Notes under the pieces: generated by a model | Seen by the model: only the letters and a program-made list of their open reading frames with translations | Told to the model about the DNA's origin: nothing | Database searches by the model: none | Shown: piece after piece, positions 15,628 through 24,685 of the stretch | How the letters are laid out: every line of letters starts with the position of its first letter | Position numbering within the stretch: position 1 is the stretch's first letter | Assembly: GCA_017435865.1 (NCBI GenBank) | Contig: JAFSEF010000077.1 | Span: forward strand, 1 to 50,761 | Direction of reading: 5' to 3' | Length of the DNA: 50,761 nt | Source of the DNA: Clostridia bacterium | GTDB taxonomy: Bacteria > Bacillota > Clostridia > Oscillospirales > Acutalibacteraceae | Position numbers and translations under genes: made by a program

Positions 15628-16146
15628 ATGAAACGGGTGAAAAACGTGACAAAAAACAAAACCATATTCATACGCATCCTGTTGGCGATACTGCTTGTTT
15701 TGTGGATGCTTTTCATTTATCTGTTGTCTGCCGACAACGGTGCGGAATCGGAAATCAAAAGCACTGCCGCAGCAGGCTGGACGGTCATACTGACAGATTG
15801 GCTGGATACTTTTTTTCATTTCCGCGATCCCGAACTTGTAAAATTCATCTTCCATGCATCCATCCGCAAAGTGGCCCATCTGTTTGAATATGCCGTACTC
15901 TCCTGTTTGTGGCTTTGTTTTCTCCGCACTTTTACGCAGAAAAAACACCTGCTCATCATCCCGCCTGCCCTGTTGAGTGTTCTCTATGCCGCGTTTGACG
16001 AATTTCATCAGACCCTTGTCCCGGGAAGAAGCGGTCAGTTGAGCGATGTATTTGTCGATGCAACCGGAGCCGCCATCGGCATAGCCTGCGTTTTTCTCAT
16101 CGTTCACCTGCAACAGAACAGAACATCAAAAAAGAGGATTGTATGA
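15628..16146 (+). CDS. VanZ family membrane protein
   Basis: About 172 residues with four membrane helices and the VanZ pattern: the segment ADNGAESE after helix 1, RKVAHLFEYAVL in the middle, and the loop DEFHQTLVPGRSGQLSDVFVDATGA cut into DEFHQ, PGRSG and DVxxxxxGA elements. VanZ-like proteins are linked to teicoplanin resistance in enterococci, but most copies have unknown envelope roles. The start is uncertain: ATG 15628 has no ribosome site and lies in a possible -10 (TACTAT 15624-15629); GTG 15646 with GGGTG before it may be the real start. Confidence 0.8.
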   Translation: MKRVKNVTKNKTIFIRILLAILLVLWMLFIYLLSADNGAESEIKSTAAAGWTVILTDWLDTFFHFRDPELVKFIFHASIRKVAHLFEYAVLSCLWLCFLRTFTQKKHLLIIPPALLSVLYAAFDEFHQTLVPGRSGQLSDVFVDATGAAIGIACVFLIVHLQQNRTSKKRIV

Positions 16147-16177
16147 CAACCGGCATCGGTGCATACAATCCTTTTCT
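16136..16177. terminator. Convergent terminator
   Basis: A 10-bp perfect stem (16136-16145 with 16162-16171) overlapping the VanZ stop codon, followed by TTTTCTT on the plus strand and preceded by an A-run usable in the minus direction. Confidence 0.7.
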
Positions 16178-16187
16178 TACATTATTC

Positions 16188-17315
16188 TTATTGAATTTCT
16201 CCGATTTTATAGCCGTAATGCTCAAAATAGAATCCGAGTTTGTCTTCGATCTTCTTTTTGAGGTGTTCGGGATATTCAAAGGAGTTCTTTTTGTAGTTTT
16301 CTTCCGCTTTCCAGTATTCCTCAAAACCTGCCTTGGCGGCTTCGTAATCGCCCAGGTTCAGTTTTTCGTAGGCTTCTTTCAGATACGGGAACGGATCCTT
16401 TTCAAAGTCCTCAAAGCGGATTTCGTAGTACGAATCCTTGGGGGCTTTTTCTATGAAGGCAAAGTAATTTTCATACATCCGCTTGAAATTGTCAATGACC
16501 CAATCCTCGAACACATCGCGGTCGGGCAGCTCCTGCGTGGTCCACATATCCATGGTGCTGTCATACATATGCAGGGTGGAACGAATAACCGTGTAGGGAT
16601 TGCGGTAGATGTTGATGAACCTTGCATCGGGATACATCTGAGCCAGCACACTGATTCTGCCGGTGTTGTCGGGGCTCTTGAGCAGCAGCGGTTTATGGTT
16701 GCTGTATTCGGAGCATTTTTTCAGCATATTGTCATATTTCTTTTTGAGCTTTTCCGCTTTCCTGACAGGAAGATCCTGCCAGTAGGAATTGTTCATATAG
16801 CGATTGAAGGATTGCGGAAAATAATTGACGGCATACAGGGAATCGGCCTCAATTTTGGCAAATGCCATATATTCCTCAAGCGGCAGATCCATTTCAAAGC
16901 GCATGTTATCCTGCGGGCGGGTTTCAGACAGCTGCCCTGCAACAAGCGGACGAAACAGCCATCCGAGCACGTTATAATAGTTGAATGCAAAATTGAAGGC
17001 AGGATCAAAATTGCCGAAGCTCTTGTCTCTCGACAGCAGATACTGCACAAGCGTTGTGCCGCTTCTCCAATGGCCCATAACAAAAACAGGGGCAGTTACT
17101 TTTTCTTTTTTGACTCTGTTATAGCACAGCAGATATTCGATCGCAGTCGGCAAGGCCGTAACAGTGCCCATTCCAAGCGCCGCCAGAATCTGCGGAATGG
17201 CCTTCGCCTGAATGTTTTTTTCCTTGGCAAGGGTTTTGAGGATAACATCCAGCCTTGTGATGCAAAGCGGATGCGAGAGCACAACAGCGTGCTCAACCTT
17301 GTTCATATCTTTCAT
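16188..17315 (-). CDS. Sulfotransferase family protein
   Basis: 375 residues. The PAPS 5'-phosphosulfate loop is GHWRSGTT at 81-88 and the 3'-phosphate site is YRNPYTVIRS at 237-246 (R238, S246); the C-terminus is charged and helical as in bacterial Sulfotransfer-type enzymes. It should transfer sulfate from PAPS to a hydroxyl or amine; the acceptor is unknown. The start overlaps the upstream Lgt-like stop (ATGA at 17315-17312), so the two are translationally coupled, which points to a lipid or envelope substrate. No PAPS synthesis genes are in the window. Confidence 0.88.
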   Translation of the reverse strand: MKDMNKVEHAVVLSHPLCITRLDVILKTLAKEKNIQAKAIPQILAALGMGTVTALPTAIEYLLCYNRVKKEKVTAPVFVMGHWRSGTTLVQYLLSRDKSFGNFDPAFNFAFNYYNVLGWLFRPLVAGQLSETRPQDNMRFEMDLPLEEYMAFAKIEADSLYAVNYFPQSFNRYMNNSYWQDLPVRKAEKLKKKYDNMLKKCSEYSNHKPLLLKSPDNTGRISVLAQMYPDARFINIYRNPYTVIRSTLHMYDSTMDMWTTQELPDRDVFEDWVIDNFKRMYENYFAFIEKAPKDSYYEIRFEDFEKDPFPYLKEAYEKLNLGDYEAAKAGFEEYWKAEENYKKNSFEYPEHLKKKIEDKLGFYFEHYGYKIGEIQ

Positions 17316-18049
17316 GCAGCCACCTGTGCTTTCAGCTTTTTCTGATCCTGAATGTGGAAAACGACCAGAAATACGATGCCGACCAGGATCATTCCGATGC
17401 AATAGAAGGACAAATTCGACAAGCCCAACGAGCCCTTGACGGCACTTTCAAAATCACCGAACACGATCACCTTGTCGTTATCACGCAAAAATTCCCAGAA
17501 GAAACGGTTGATACCGTACACAATGATCATCACATAGAACAATCTGCCGTTGAGATTGAATTTTTTCTTATAGGCTATCAGGAACATCAATGCGCCGATG
17601 AGCAATGCGGCAACAGATTCCAGTGCCTGTTGCGGCAATGCATTGGTACCGGTCATGGCATTTGCAATGTCACAAAGCACGGTGCCGTTGCGATATGTGA
17701 ATCCGCCGCAGCATCCTTCAGGGATGCAGGCGAAATGGGACACACCGTGCAGGATCATCGGCCAGATCGCATGCAGATCGCTGACCTTGCGGTAGCTGAT
17801 TTTAAACACGGCACAAACAACGATGAACACCAACGGGGCAAACGCATAGGTTCTGACCATGTTCTGCGCACCGAAATTCTTGAATCCGCTTTCAACCCAT
17901 GCAAGTACAAGCATCAGAATATACAGCAGCATCAGCGAAAAAGCAGACGACAGTGCAGCTTTAGCTTTACTCAGTCCGAGTTTGTAACCGTAATATGTAT
18001 TGAACGCTACGGCTATAACCATTGATAAAATGTGAATTGCAGTATACAT
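17312..18049 (-). CDS. Lgt-like membrane protein (prolipoprotein diacylglyceryl transferase family)
   Basis: 245 residues, about seven membrane helices. Lgt-type landmarks are present: HGVSHF followed by CIPEGCCGG, the LPQQALES segment, and YGINRFFWEFLRDN near the end. The classical HGG and GRxGNFxN elements are replaced by the CxxxGCCxG variant found in Lgt paralogues of Clostridia. It may move a diacylglyceryl group to something other than a standard prolipoprotein. It is coupled with the sulfotransferase gene downstream and starts 5 bases after the stop of the small membrane protein gene upstream. AAAGGAT precedes ATG. Confidence 0.8.
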   Translation of the reverse strand: MYTAIHILSMVIAVAFNTYYGYKLGLSKAKAALSSAFSLMLLYILMLVLAWVESGFKNFGAQNMVRTYAFAPLVFIVVCAVFKISYRKVSDLHAIWPMILHGVSHFACIPEGCCGGFTYRNGTVLCDIANAMTGTNALPQQALESVAALLIGALMFLIAYKKKFNLNGRLFYVMIIVYGINRFFWEFLRDNDKVIVFGDFESAVKGSLGLSNLSFYCIGMILVGIVFLVVFHIQDQKKLKAQVAA

Positions 18050-18054
18050 CGTTA

Positions 18055-18456
18055 TTATCCTTTCGCTTCTTTGTTTATTTTTAATTCTCTTTGCAGCTGG
18101 TTTCCGAGTTGATATACGCCCAGTGCTTTCTGAAAATCAAAATCTTTCATAAATTCATTGGAAGATACAAGTTGCATGAATTCTTCTTTGCGGTCCTTAC
18201 AGACTGTGGAATTGCGAAATCCTGCCTTTCGGCATTGTTCGGCAAATTTCATTGCCTGCAGAGCTGTGTATTTGTCCTGCGGATGGGTGATGCGTTTTGT
18301 TGTATATATATAAAATCCTGCCGTTACGGCAATACATACCACACTCAGCAGCAGCGTTGAGATCTTAAGATTCGCCATAAAATAAAAAAACGGAATCACA
18401 CTCAGGCACATCAGCACGACGGACCCATACCACATTTTTACATTTTTTGCAGTCAA
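18055..18456 (-). CDS. Small membrane protein of unknown function
   Basis: 133 residues with two helices near the N-terminus (about 10-28 and 33-52) and a charged cytoplasmic tail with several K/E-rich helices. No family recognised. The start is TTG 18456, supported by AGAGGTG 6 bases upstream; ATG 18435 is an alternative with no ribosome site. First gene of a three-gene operon with the Lgt-like and sulfotransferase genes. Confidence 0.7.
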   Translation of the reverse strand: MTAKNVKMWYGSVVLMCLSVIPFFYFMANLKISTLLLSVVCIAVTAGFYIYTTKRITHPQDKYTALQAMKFAEQCRKAGFRNSTVCKDRKEEFMQLVSSNEFMKDFDFQKALGVYQLGNQLQRELKINKEAKG

Positions 18457-18530
18457 CGCTCACACCTCTTTTTATTGTTCTATGTATTATATATAATTAC
18501 TATAAATCCATCATAAACAGGTCAACAAGA

Positions 18531-19817
18531 TCAGAAGCCTTTTTTGTATTCATCAATGGGTTTGCCGCCGCGGGCAAGGTAGGCATCGTATAATTCCTGT
18601 TTGCGTTCGACGGTGTAGGTGTAGTTCCACAGATTCTGCACACCCGTGAAGCTTTCAAAGGTTTCGTCGGGGTAAAGAATGGCGGTGCCGTGTTGGTACG
18701 GCAACGGGAATTTGACTGTGCCGTTGGCGGAAATGTAACATTCTTTTGCCTGCTTTACCGCAACACGGTTGGCTTCATAATGCGGCCATTCTTCGTCATA
18801 TTTGATCTGCGTGGTCGGGAACAGCACCACGGGTGCGTTTGCCTTTTTGTAGAATTCGGGTGAGAGTCCCATGTGACCGTGATGTGAGACCTGCATGATG
18901 TCACAGGAAAAAACGTCCTTATAAAATGACAGCAGAACCTGATCGGAAAGGTCGGATGCATCGCCGGGGAAGAAAATGCGTTGTCCCGCAGCTTCGCACA
19001 GAAGCACGGTGGAGGAATTGTTGTAGGTTTCAAAAGAGCCGGGATACACTTCCTCATGCGTGCAAAGCACGGTGAATGCGAAATCACGGATAAAAAACTG
19101 CTGTCCGATGTGCAGATTCACAACGGGAATTTCGGGGTGCTTTTCAACCTCGGTAATAAACTGATCGGTAAATCTGCGGTCGGCTGCATCCCACAGTTGC
19201 GCATCGGGATGCGACTGACTGATAAAGTTATAATACAGCCGTTCGATGGTGACATCGGCCATGTTGTATTTCAGAAAATCGGTGAATTTGCAGATGTGAT
19301 CGGCATGACCGTGGCTGAAATACCAGCCTGCAATCACGCATTTCTGCCCTTTTGGGGTGTGCTCAATAAGAAAATCATGCAGGCGGTCGTTGTCGCAAAT
19401 GGAATAAGAATGGGCACTGTCGATGACAAAAAAGCTGCCGTCCGAGCACTGCATAACATAGCACATACCGCAGTCAATCAGCCTGTGATCGGTTTCAAAC
19501 TGCCACAGGGCAGGCTGCACGATCTGTTCACAGGCTTGCGGCTCTTTGGGGTACAATGCTGTTTTTGTATCGACCGCAACACGGAATGTACGATCGGCAG
19601 GAATGAACGCCGTCTGCACCGTACAGCCGTCTTTTGTGTAAGTGGCGAACAGATTGCCGTCGATGCTGTTTTGCGTATACAGAGAAAATCCCTGCTGCTC
19701 AATTTCGTCAAGATACTGTTTGTATGTTTGCGTGTCTGCACAGGAATACACGGTATATGTACAGCTTTCAGAGCTGTTATAGACCGGCAGAATGGGGGTT
19801 GAATCAAACTGCAGCAT
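18531..19817 (-). CDS. Metallo-beta-lactamase fold hydrolase
   Basis: 428 residues. The HxHxDH zinc motif is SHGHADH (H169, H171, D173, H174), with further ligands such as GDASD and SHHGH later in the protein. The first 110 residues form an extra alpha/beta domain not usual in the family. ComEC-like or RNase Z-like roles are possible, but no signal peptide or RNA domain is visible, so function is open. GAGGATG lies before ATG; it starts 9 bases after prmA and is in its operon. Confidence 0.8.
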   Translation of the reverse strand: MLQFDSTPILPVYNSSESCTYTVYSCADTQTYKQYLDEIEQQGFSLYTQNSIDGNLFATYTKDGCTVQTAFIPADRTFRVAVDTKTALYPKEPQACEQIVQPALWQFETDHRLIDCGMCYVMQCSDGSFFVIDSAHSYSICDNDRLHDFLIEHTPKGQKCVIAGWYFSHGHADHICKFTDFLKYNMADVTIERLYYNFISQSHPDAQLWDAADRRFTDQFITEVEKHPEIPVVNLHIGQQFFIRDFAFTVLCTHEEVYPGSFETYNNSSTVLLCEAAGQRIFFPGDASDLSDQVLLSFYKDVFSCDIMQVSHHGHMGLSPEFYKKANAPVVLFPTTQIKYDEEWPHYEANRVAVKQAKECYISANGTVKFPLPYQHGTAILYPDETFESFTGVQNLWNYTYTVERKQELYDAYLARGGKPIDEYKKGF

Positions 19818-19826
19818 ATTGCATCC

Positions 19827-20756
19827 TCAATCTGCCAGGCGGCATTCCATACACAGCCAGCCGTTTTCTTCATGGCGGACCGTTATTTCAAAACCGTTGT
19901 TGTAAAGGCAGGCAACAACCTCGTCGGCACGGGTATCGATGATTCCCGACACAATGTAAACGGAGTCCTTGTGCATGAACTTTTTGACATCGGGAGAGAG
20001 CATCATAATCGCATCTGCTACGATGTTGGCGGCAATGACATCAAACATACCGCTGACCTGATCGGCAAGATTGCCGTGGATCATGTGGTAGTCGGGCTCG
20101 GTGAAACCGTTCATTTCGCCGTTTGCAATGGCGGTTTTGACGGCAAGACGGTCGATATCGACACCGATAACGCTTTCGGCCCCCAGCAGCATACCTGCTA
20201 CGGACAGAATACCGCTTCCGCATCCGACATCGAGCATTTTTGTGCCCGCTTTGACATGATTTTCAAGTGCCTGCATGCACAGACGGGTGGTTTCATGTGC
20301 ACCCGAACCGAAGGCAACACCGGGTTCAAGATGCAGCACCTTGCGGTCGCCTGCTTCGTAATCATCGTCCCAGATGGGATGGATCAGCAGCTTTTCACCG
20401 ACGGGGGTGGGCTTGAAATATTTTTTCCAGTTGTTTTCCCAGTCCTCACGGGCACAGTTGTCCTGGCTGATTTCAAATTCGATTCCGCAGGCGGTCAGAC
20501 GGTCGGTCAGGAAGGCAATGGCTTCGGCGGGATTTTCTTCGGGAGAAATAAAAATATGTACGATCGCCTTGGTGCGGTCCTTCTGCAGCAGCTCCTCATC
20601 AATAAGGTCGATGTGCGCGATCTCCATAGCCTCTTCTTCAAGGTTGCTGTAATCTTCAATATAAATGCCGTAGGGCACGGTCATGTTGGCAATGTCGCCT
20701 GCTCTGTCAACGTCCTTGGCAGGCACGGCAATGCTGATCTGGGTCCAGTTTTCCAT
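19827..20756 (-). CDS. prmA: Ribosomal protein L11 methyltransferase
   Basis: 309 residues, the normal PrmA length. It trimethylates lysines and the N-terminus of L11 with SAM. Conserved pieces: DWENNWKKYFKP in the L11-recognition domain, EPGVAFGSGAHETT before the methyltransferase core, motif I DVGCGSGILS, and NIVADAI (motif IV-like, NxxAxxI). Third in a run of co-directional genes yhaM, DUF2804, prmA, MBL. Confidence 0.93.
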   Translation of the reverse strand: MENWTQISIAVPAKDVDRAGDIANMTVPYGIYIEDYSNLEEEAMEIAHIDLIDEELLQKDRTKAIVHIFISPEENPAEAIAFLTDRLTACGIEFEISQDNCAREDWENNWKKYFKPTPVGEKLLIHPIWDDDYEAGDRKVLHLEPGVAFGSGAHETTRLCMQALENHVKAGTKMLDVGCGSGILSVAGMLLGAESVIGVDIDRLAVKTAIANGEMNGFTEPDYHMIHGNLADQVSGMFDVIAANIVADAIMMLSPDVKKFMHKDSVYIVSGIIDTRADEVVACLYNNGFEITVRHEENGWLCMECRLAD

Positions 20757-20776
20757 ATTCTGTTACCTTTCGGGAA

Positions 20777-21823
20777 TCAATATTTGTTATGTACGTCTTC
20801 TGCAAAGCAGAGAAGATCTTTGAATTCAAGCACGGTGCCGTCGTCAAGAATGCACTTGCCTGTCATTCTGCCGAAGACCTGATGCTGATCGGTGATGATG
20901 AACTTGACGTCGATTTTTGCCGCACGGTCCAGCACGGGGATGAACTCGGCTTCAAATCTGCCGTCGGATGAAGTGAATGTCCACGGCTTTGTGTACTGTT
21001 TTACGCCGTTTTCTTCGGGGATGTTGAAGGTGACATCGTCAAGTTTGTGACCGACACCGTCATAGAACACGATGTTTTCGGTTGCACTTGAACGGTCAGA
21101 GAAACCGTAGCCGAGGTTAAATCCGAAGGGCTTTCCGTTGATGATGCCGTTGCCAGAACCCCAGTACCATGTGTTGTCATAGGTCCACACACCGCGTCCC
21201 CAGTCAAGGGTTGCAAAGTCCTTGGCTGCATCGAAAACATATTCCTTACCGTCAAATACAGCTTTACCCGAACAAGGCATACAGTTGATTTTGCGGTTGT
21301 AATAGAATGCGGTGGGCTTTTCTTTCCACGGGGTGGCAATGACAAGAGAATCCATATCGGGTTCTTCGATGGCAAGGTCAACCGTGAGGGTCTTTCCTTC
21401 AAAGAAATTTTTGTATTCGCAGGTGATGCGACGGCTGTGACCGTCCTTGACAAAATCCATTTTCAGCCGCTTGTCATGGTAAGAAACATTGCCCTTGTCG
21501 GCACTGGGAGGAAGTCTTAATTTGCCCATGGGGAAAGCATTGAGAATGGTTTCGGTATGTTCCCATCCCTTGTTGAAGTCCAGCAGACTTGCCGACTGCA
21601 GACCGATGTATCCGTCATCGGAAATGGTGAATGCAAGGCCGTAGTTTCCATCAGAGGAGAGTACAAGATAATAGTCCCATTCCTTGATGCGGAATTTGGG
21701 AGCCTTGATATCGTTGCGGTTATACTGCTGGAACTGTTTTCTGGACCAGCCGGGTTCCGCAATGTGACCGTCGGCATTCAGCAGACGTTGTACCTTGGTA
21801 ATTTCATGGTTTCTTTCAGACAT
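20777..21823 (-). CDS. DUF2804 family protein
   Basis: 348 residues. Beta-rich and aromatic-rich with the family hallmarks near the middle and end: TPWKEKPTAFYYNRKINCMP, DWGRGVWTYDNTWYWGSGNG and the C-terminal GRMTGKCILDDG. Biochemical role unknown; DUF2804 proteins resemble lipocalin-like hydroxyneurosporene synthase folds. No signal peptide. Strong AAAGGAGG upstream; 20-base gaps to neighbours imply co-transcription with yhaM and prmA. Confidence 0.85.
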   Translation of the reverse strand: MSERNHEITKVQRLLNADGHIAEPGWSRKQFQQYNRNDIKAPKFRIKEWDYYLVLSSDGNYGLAFTISDDGYIGLQSASLLDFNKGWEHTETILNAFPMGKLRLPPSADKGNVSYHDKRLKMDFVKDGHSRRITCEYKNFFEGKTLTVDLAIEEPDMDSLVIATPWKEKPTAFYYNRKINCMPCSGKAVFDGKEYVFDAAKDFATLDWGRGVWTYDNTWYWGSGNGIINGKPFGFNLGYGFSDRSSATENIVFYDGVGHKLDDVTFNIPEENGVKQYTKPWTFTSSDGRFEAEFIPVLDRAAKIDVKFIITDQHQVFGRMTGKCILDDGTVLEFKDLLCFAEDVHNKY

Positions 21824-21844
21824 ATCGGATCCTCCTTTGTTGTT

Positions 21845-22816
21845 TTAAAAATTCACGTCGGTCGAAACTTTCTTTCTTCCGTGGTGATAGAATTTTCTGT
21901 CCTGCAGCGACCACATACGGGAGGTGAATTCACCCGGTGCGATGCTGCCGAGGGCTGCGTTGATCTCGTAAATATTGGCATCCATCAGGTCAAGCTGCGA
22001 AAGAATTTCCGCCTCTAAAAACTGCGGACGGACGGCTGCACCGTATTCGGGTTCACCGTGGTGAGATGCGAGCATATGCTGCACAAGCATAACCGTGTCG
22101 GCATTCAGATTCAGCTTCTTTGCATAGTGCTCCACAAGCATTGCACCGCCGACAAGATGCCCGACAAGCGTTCCGCGGACGGTATAGCTTTCCACAAGAC
22201 CTGCTGCGGAAACATTGAACTCGCTGAGCTTTGCAATATCGTGCAGCAGGGCACCGCAAAGCAGAAGATCCCTGTCAACGGACACATACAAAGCGGAAAC
22301 CGCATCGGCAAGCTTCATAATGGACAGTGTATGCAGCAGCAATCCGCCGCGGATGGCATGATGCAGCTTGTAAGCGGCAGGCCATACACTCATTTTTTCA
22401 CCGTAATCCGCAACGACGACATTGCAGAGCTTTCGCAGGTCTTCATCCTGAAATGAATCTATGTAGGAATGCACCTTGCGGAGCATATCCTCGGCGGAAT
22501 ACGCGGCACTCGGCACAAAATCCGCCATGTTGATGCCGTCGCGTTCTTCACTCTGACGGTAGCGGTCAATACGCATCTGCGGTGCATTGTTGTAAGTCGT
22601 GATCACACCACGCACCAGAATGACCGTATTGACAAGGGGCATTGCCGCCTCATCCCCTTTGTAGTCCCAGACCTTTGCATTAATCTCACCGTCCGAATCG
22701 GACAGGATCATATCCAGATAGAACGAACCGTTCTTGGATGTTTTTTTATCACACGAACGAACAAGAGCAAAACCCTGCACGGTACTGTTTTTTTCGTCAA
22801 TGACCTTAAAATTCAT
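21845..22816 (-). CDS. yhaM: YhaM-type 3'-5' exoribonuclease, HD domain
   Basis: 323 residues. An OB-fold nucleic-acid domain (about 10-95) precedes an HD phosphohydrolase domain with HHAIRGGLLLHT and GALLHDIAKL. This order defines YhaM, a Gram-positive enzyme that trims a few 3' nucleotides from RNAs. Its neighbours prmA and rlmA are also RNA/ribosome maintenance genes, though in separate units. First gene of the operon; AGGTGAG upstream. Confidence 0.88.
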   Translation of the reverse strand: MNFKVIDEKNSTVQGFALVRSCDKKTSKNGSFYLDMILSDSDGEINAKVWDYKGDEAAMPLVNTVILVRGVITTYNNAPQMRIDRYRQSEERDGINMADFVPSAAYSAEDMLRKVHSYIDSFQDEDLRKLCNVVVADYGEKMSVWPAAYKLHHAIRGGLLLHTLSIMKLADAVSALYVSVDRDLLLCGALLHDIAKLSEFNVSAAGLVESYTVRGTLVGHLVGGAMLVEHYAKKLNLNADTVMLVQHMLASHHGEPEYGAAVRPQFLEAEILSQLDLMDANIYEINAALGSIAPGEFTSRMWSLQDRKFYHHGRKKVSTDVNF

Positions 22817-22883
22817 GCACTCACCTGCTATCTTAAAATATAATTATTTATATTTTAACATATAACCTTGCATAAGTCAAAGG

Positions 22884-23828
22884 TTAATTGTACATTTCTT
22901 CCAAAGAGCAAAAGACATATCCCTGTTTTCTTGCAGTATCAATAATATCTCCCATGGCGGCGGCATTGTCGCCTGACACGGAATGCAGAAGCAATATCAT
23001 CCCCGGATGCAGCTGCGAAGTGACCTGCTGCAAGGCAAAATCCGCCCCTTTTTGTTTGTTGACATCCCAGTCGGCATACGCTGCCGACCAGAACAGACAC
23101 GAAAAACCGAGGCTGTTTGCAAGTTCCACGGCATTGTCGGAATACCTGCCCTCGGGAAAACGGAAAAACAAGGCAGAATAGCCGAAATTCTGCCGCATAT
23201 AATCATCAAATCCCATGATTTCTTCCGCCATTTGCGTACGGGTAAGCGTTGTGAAATCCGCATGGGTTACAGAATGATTTCCCACGATATGCCCCTCATT
23301 GATCATTCTTGCGATCAGTTCGGGTGCGGATTTTATTTCATGCAACGTACAGAAAAATGCAGCCGGTACGTTTTTTTCTTTGAGCACATCGAGAATTTTT
23401 GCAGTGTTGCCGTTTTCGTAGCCGCAGTCAAAAGTCAGATAAATGCGTTTTTTGTCGGTACGGCTGTCAAAGACCTTCGCATCGAGCTGCTTTGCATCAA
23501 AATGCTGCTGAAAACGCAGGCTGAATTCATGCACGCTGCCGTTTTCCGAACGACCGAAATAATGATCCGTTGCGGTGGTGTCGTGTCCTGCGGTATTCTC
23601 GGGATCACTGACGGTATACTCCGCCGTCGGCAACGCACACAGGCCCGACAGAGTATCGCCCCCGTTGTCGCCGTAAAAAACCTTTTGCACCGGCACTGTA
23701 ATTTCTGCCTGTACGGGCAGCGTAATTTCATCTTCCACAGGTATTGAAACCGTATCGTCCGTCGAAACGCAACCGACAAGCAGCACGAAACACAGCACAA
23801 CAGACAGCAACCGAAAAAATGAATTCAT
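22884..23828 (-). CDS. pdaA: PdaA-like polysaccharide deacetylase, probable lipoprotein
   Basis: 314 residues. A hydrophobic leader ends in the lipobox LVGC (Cys20). The NodB-type deacetylase domain has TFDCGYENG (metal Asp), NHSVTH (zinc His), RFPEGRYS and LLLHSVSGDNA, the set typical of PdaA, which deacetylates N-acetylmuramic acid so that muramic delta-lactam can form in the spore cortex. This agrees with the SASP gene in the window. B. subtilis PdaA is secreted with a normal signal peptide, so the lipid anchor is a difference. ATG 23828 has GGGGG 8 bases upstream. Confidence 0.88.
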   Translation of the reverse strand: MNSFFRLLSVVLCFVLLVGCVSTDDTVSIPVEDEITLPVQAEITVPVQKVFYGDNGGDTLSGLCALPTAEYTVSDPENTAGHDTTATDHYFGRSENGSVHEFSLRFQQHFDAKQLDAKVFDSRTDKKRIYLTFDCGYENGNTAKILDVLKEKNVPAAFFCTLHEIKSAPELIARMINEGHIVGNHSVTHADFTTLTRTQMAEEIMGFDDYMRQNFGYSALFFRFPEGRYSDNAVELANSLGFSCLFWSAAYADWDVNKQKGADFALQQVTSQLHPGMILLLHSVSGDNAAAMGDIIDTARKQGYVFCSLEEMYN

Positions 23829-23855
23829 AAACAAAACCCCCGATAAAAATATGTA

Positions 23856-23876
23856 TCGGTCCTGCAACAGGACCGA
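23856..23876. terminator. Short perfect hairpin
   Basis: A 9-bp stem (23856-23864 with 23868-23876) with a CAA loop between the small gene and pdaA. Reading minus it is followed by ATTTTTATC after 10 bases, so it may partly terminate or protect the small-gene transcript. Confidence 0.5.
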
Positions 23877-23879
23877 CTC

Positions 23880-24065
23880 TTACTTCATCAGATTCTGCAC
23901 ACCTGTAATAAAGTCATCCATGGTATCGATGGCACGAATGGCTGTCTTTTTTGCCTTTTTCTTGACTGCATTGCCTGCCATCATGCCGGTACCCATCATA
24001 GCGGCACCGCCGATGGTCATCACCGCACCGACACTTTTCATAACAGTTCCGATTTTTGTTTTCAT
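23880..24065 (-). CDS. Small hydrophobic protein of unknown function
   Basis: 61 residues with a glycine/methionine-rich hydrophobic stretch (about 12-30, GAVMTIGGAAMMGTGMM) followed by a KKKAKK cluster and a short amphipathic tail. Perhaps a small membrane peptide. AAGGAGGG lies 7 bases before ATG, one of the strongest ribosome sites in the window, which argues that it is expressed. It precedes the spore gene pdaA by 51 bases. Confidence 0.7.
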   Translation of the reverse strand: MKTKIGTVMKSVGAVMTIGGAAMMGTGMMAGNAVKKKAKKTAIRAIDTMDDFITGVQNLMK

Positions 24066-24126
24066 TGTTTATCCCTCCTTGCAAACATATTCTGTGCACT
24101 TACTGTAAAATTATGCATTCGTGTGA

Positions 24127-24155
24127 TTGCAAAGATGATTTTTTGGTGCTATACT
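24127..24155 (+). promoter_or_regulatory. Promoter of trmL
   Basis: TTGCAA (24127-24132), 17-base spacer, TATACT (24150-24155) preceded by GGTGC. Confidence 0.7.
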
Positions 24156-24180
24156 GAAAAGAAAAAACGGAGATTTTTCT

Positions 24181-24681
24181 ATGGCACAACTGAATATCGT
24201 GCTTGTGGAACCCGAAATTCCGCAAAATACGGGCAATGTTGCCCGCACCTGTGCCTGCACGGGAGCAAAACTGCACCTTGTAGAACCCATGGGGTTCAGG
24301 GTGGATGACAAAAAGCTTAAAAGAGCAGGCCTTGATTACTGGCATCTTTTAGACATCACTTACCATGCTTCTTTGGAAGATTTTTTCAAAAACACACAGG
24401 GCGGCACTTACTTTTTCTATTCCACCAAGGCAAACCACGATTACACGCAGGTCAGCTATCCCGACAACTGCTACCTTGTGTTCGGCAAGGAGACGGCAGG
24501 TCTGCCGGAATGGCTGCTGCACGAAAACCCCGACACAACGGTCCGCATTCCGATGATCCCGGATGCACGAAGCCTGAATTTATCCAACTCTGTTGCGGTG
24601 GGTGTTTTTGAAACACTCAGGCAATGGGGTTTCCCCGAACTGCAGAACAAAGGAAAATTAAGAGAATTTGATTGGGAGTGA
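24181..24681 (+). CDS. trmL: tRNA (cytidine(34)-2'-O)-methyltransferase TrmL
   Basis: 166 residues, the compact single-domain SPOUT form that methylates the wobble ribose of tRNA-Leu isoacceptors. Knot motifs: N-terminal VEPEIPQNTGNVART, FGKETAGLP and the C-terminal SLNLSNSVAVGVFE. GGAG precedes ATG. The mannosidase gene begins 4 bases after its stop. Confidence 0.93.
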   Translation: MAQLNIVLVEPEIPQNTGNVARTCACTGAKLHLVEPMGFRVDDKKLKRAGLDYWHLLDITYHASLEDFFKNTQGGTYFFYSTKANHDYTQVSYPDNCYLVFGKETAGLPEWLLHENPDTTVRIPMIPDARSLNLSNSVAVGVFETLRQWGFPELQNKGKLREFDWE

Positions 24682-24685
24682 GTGT

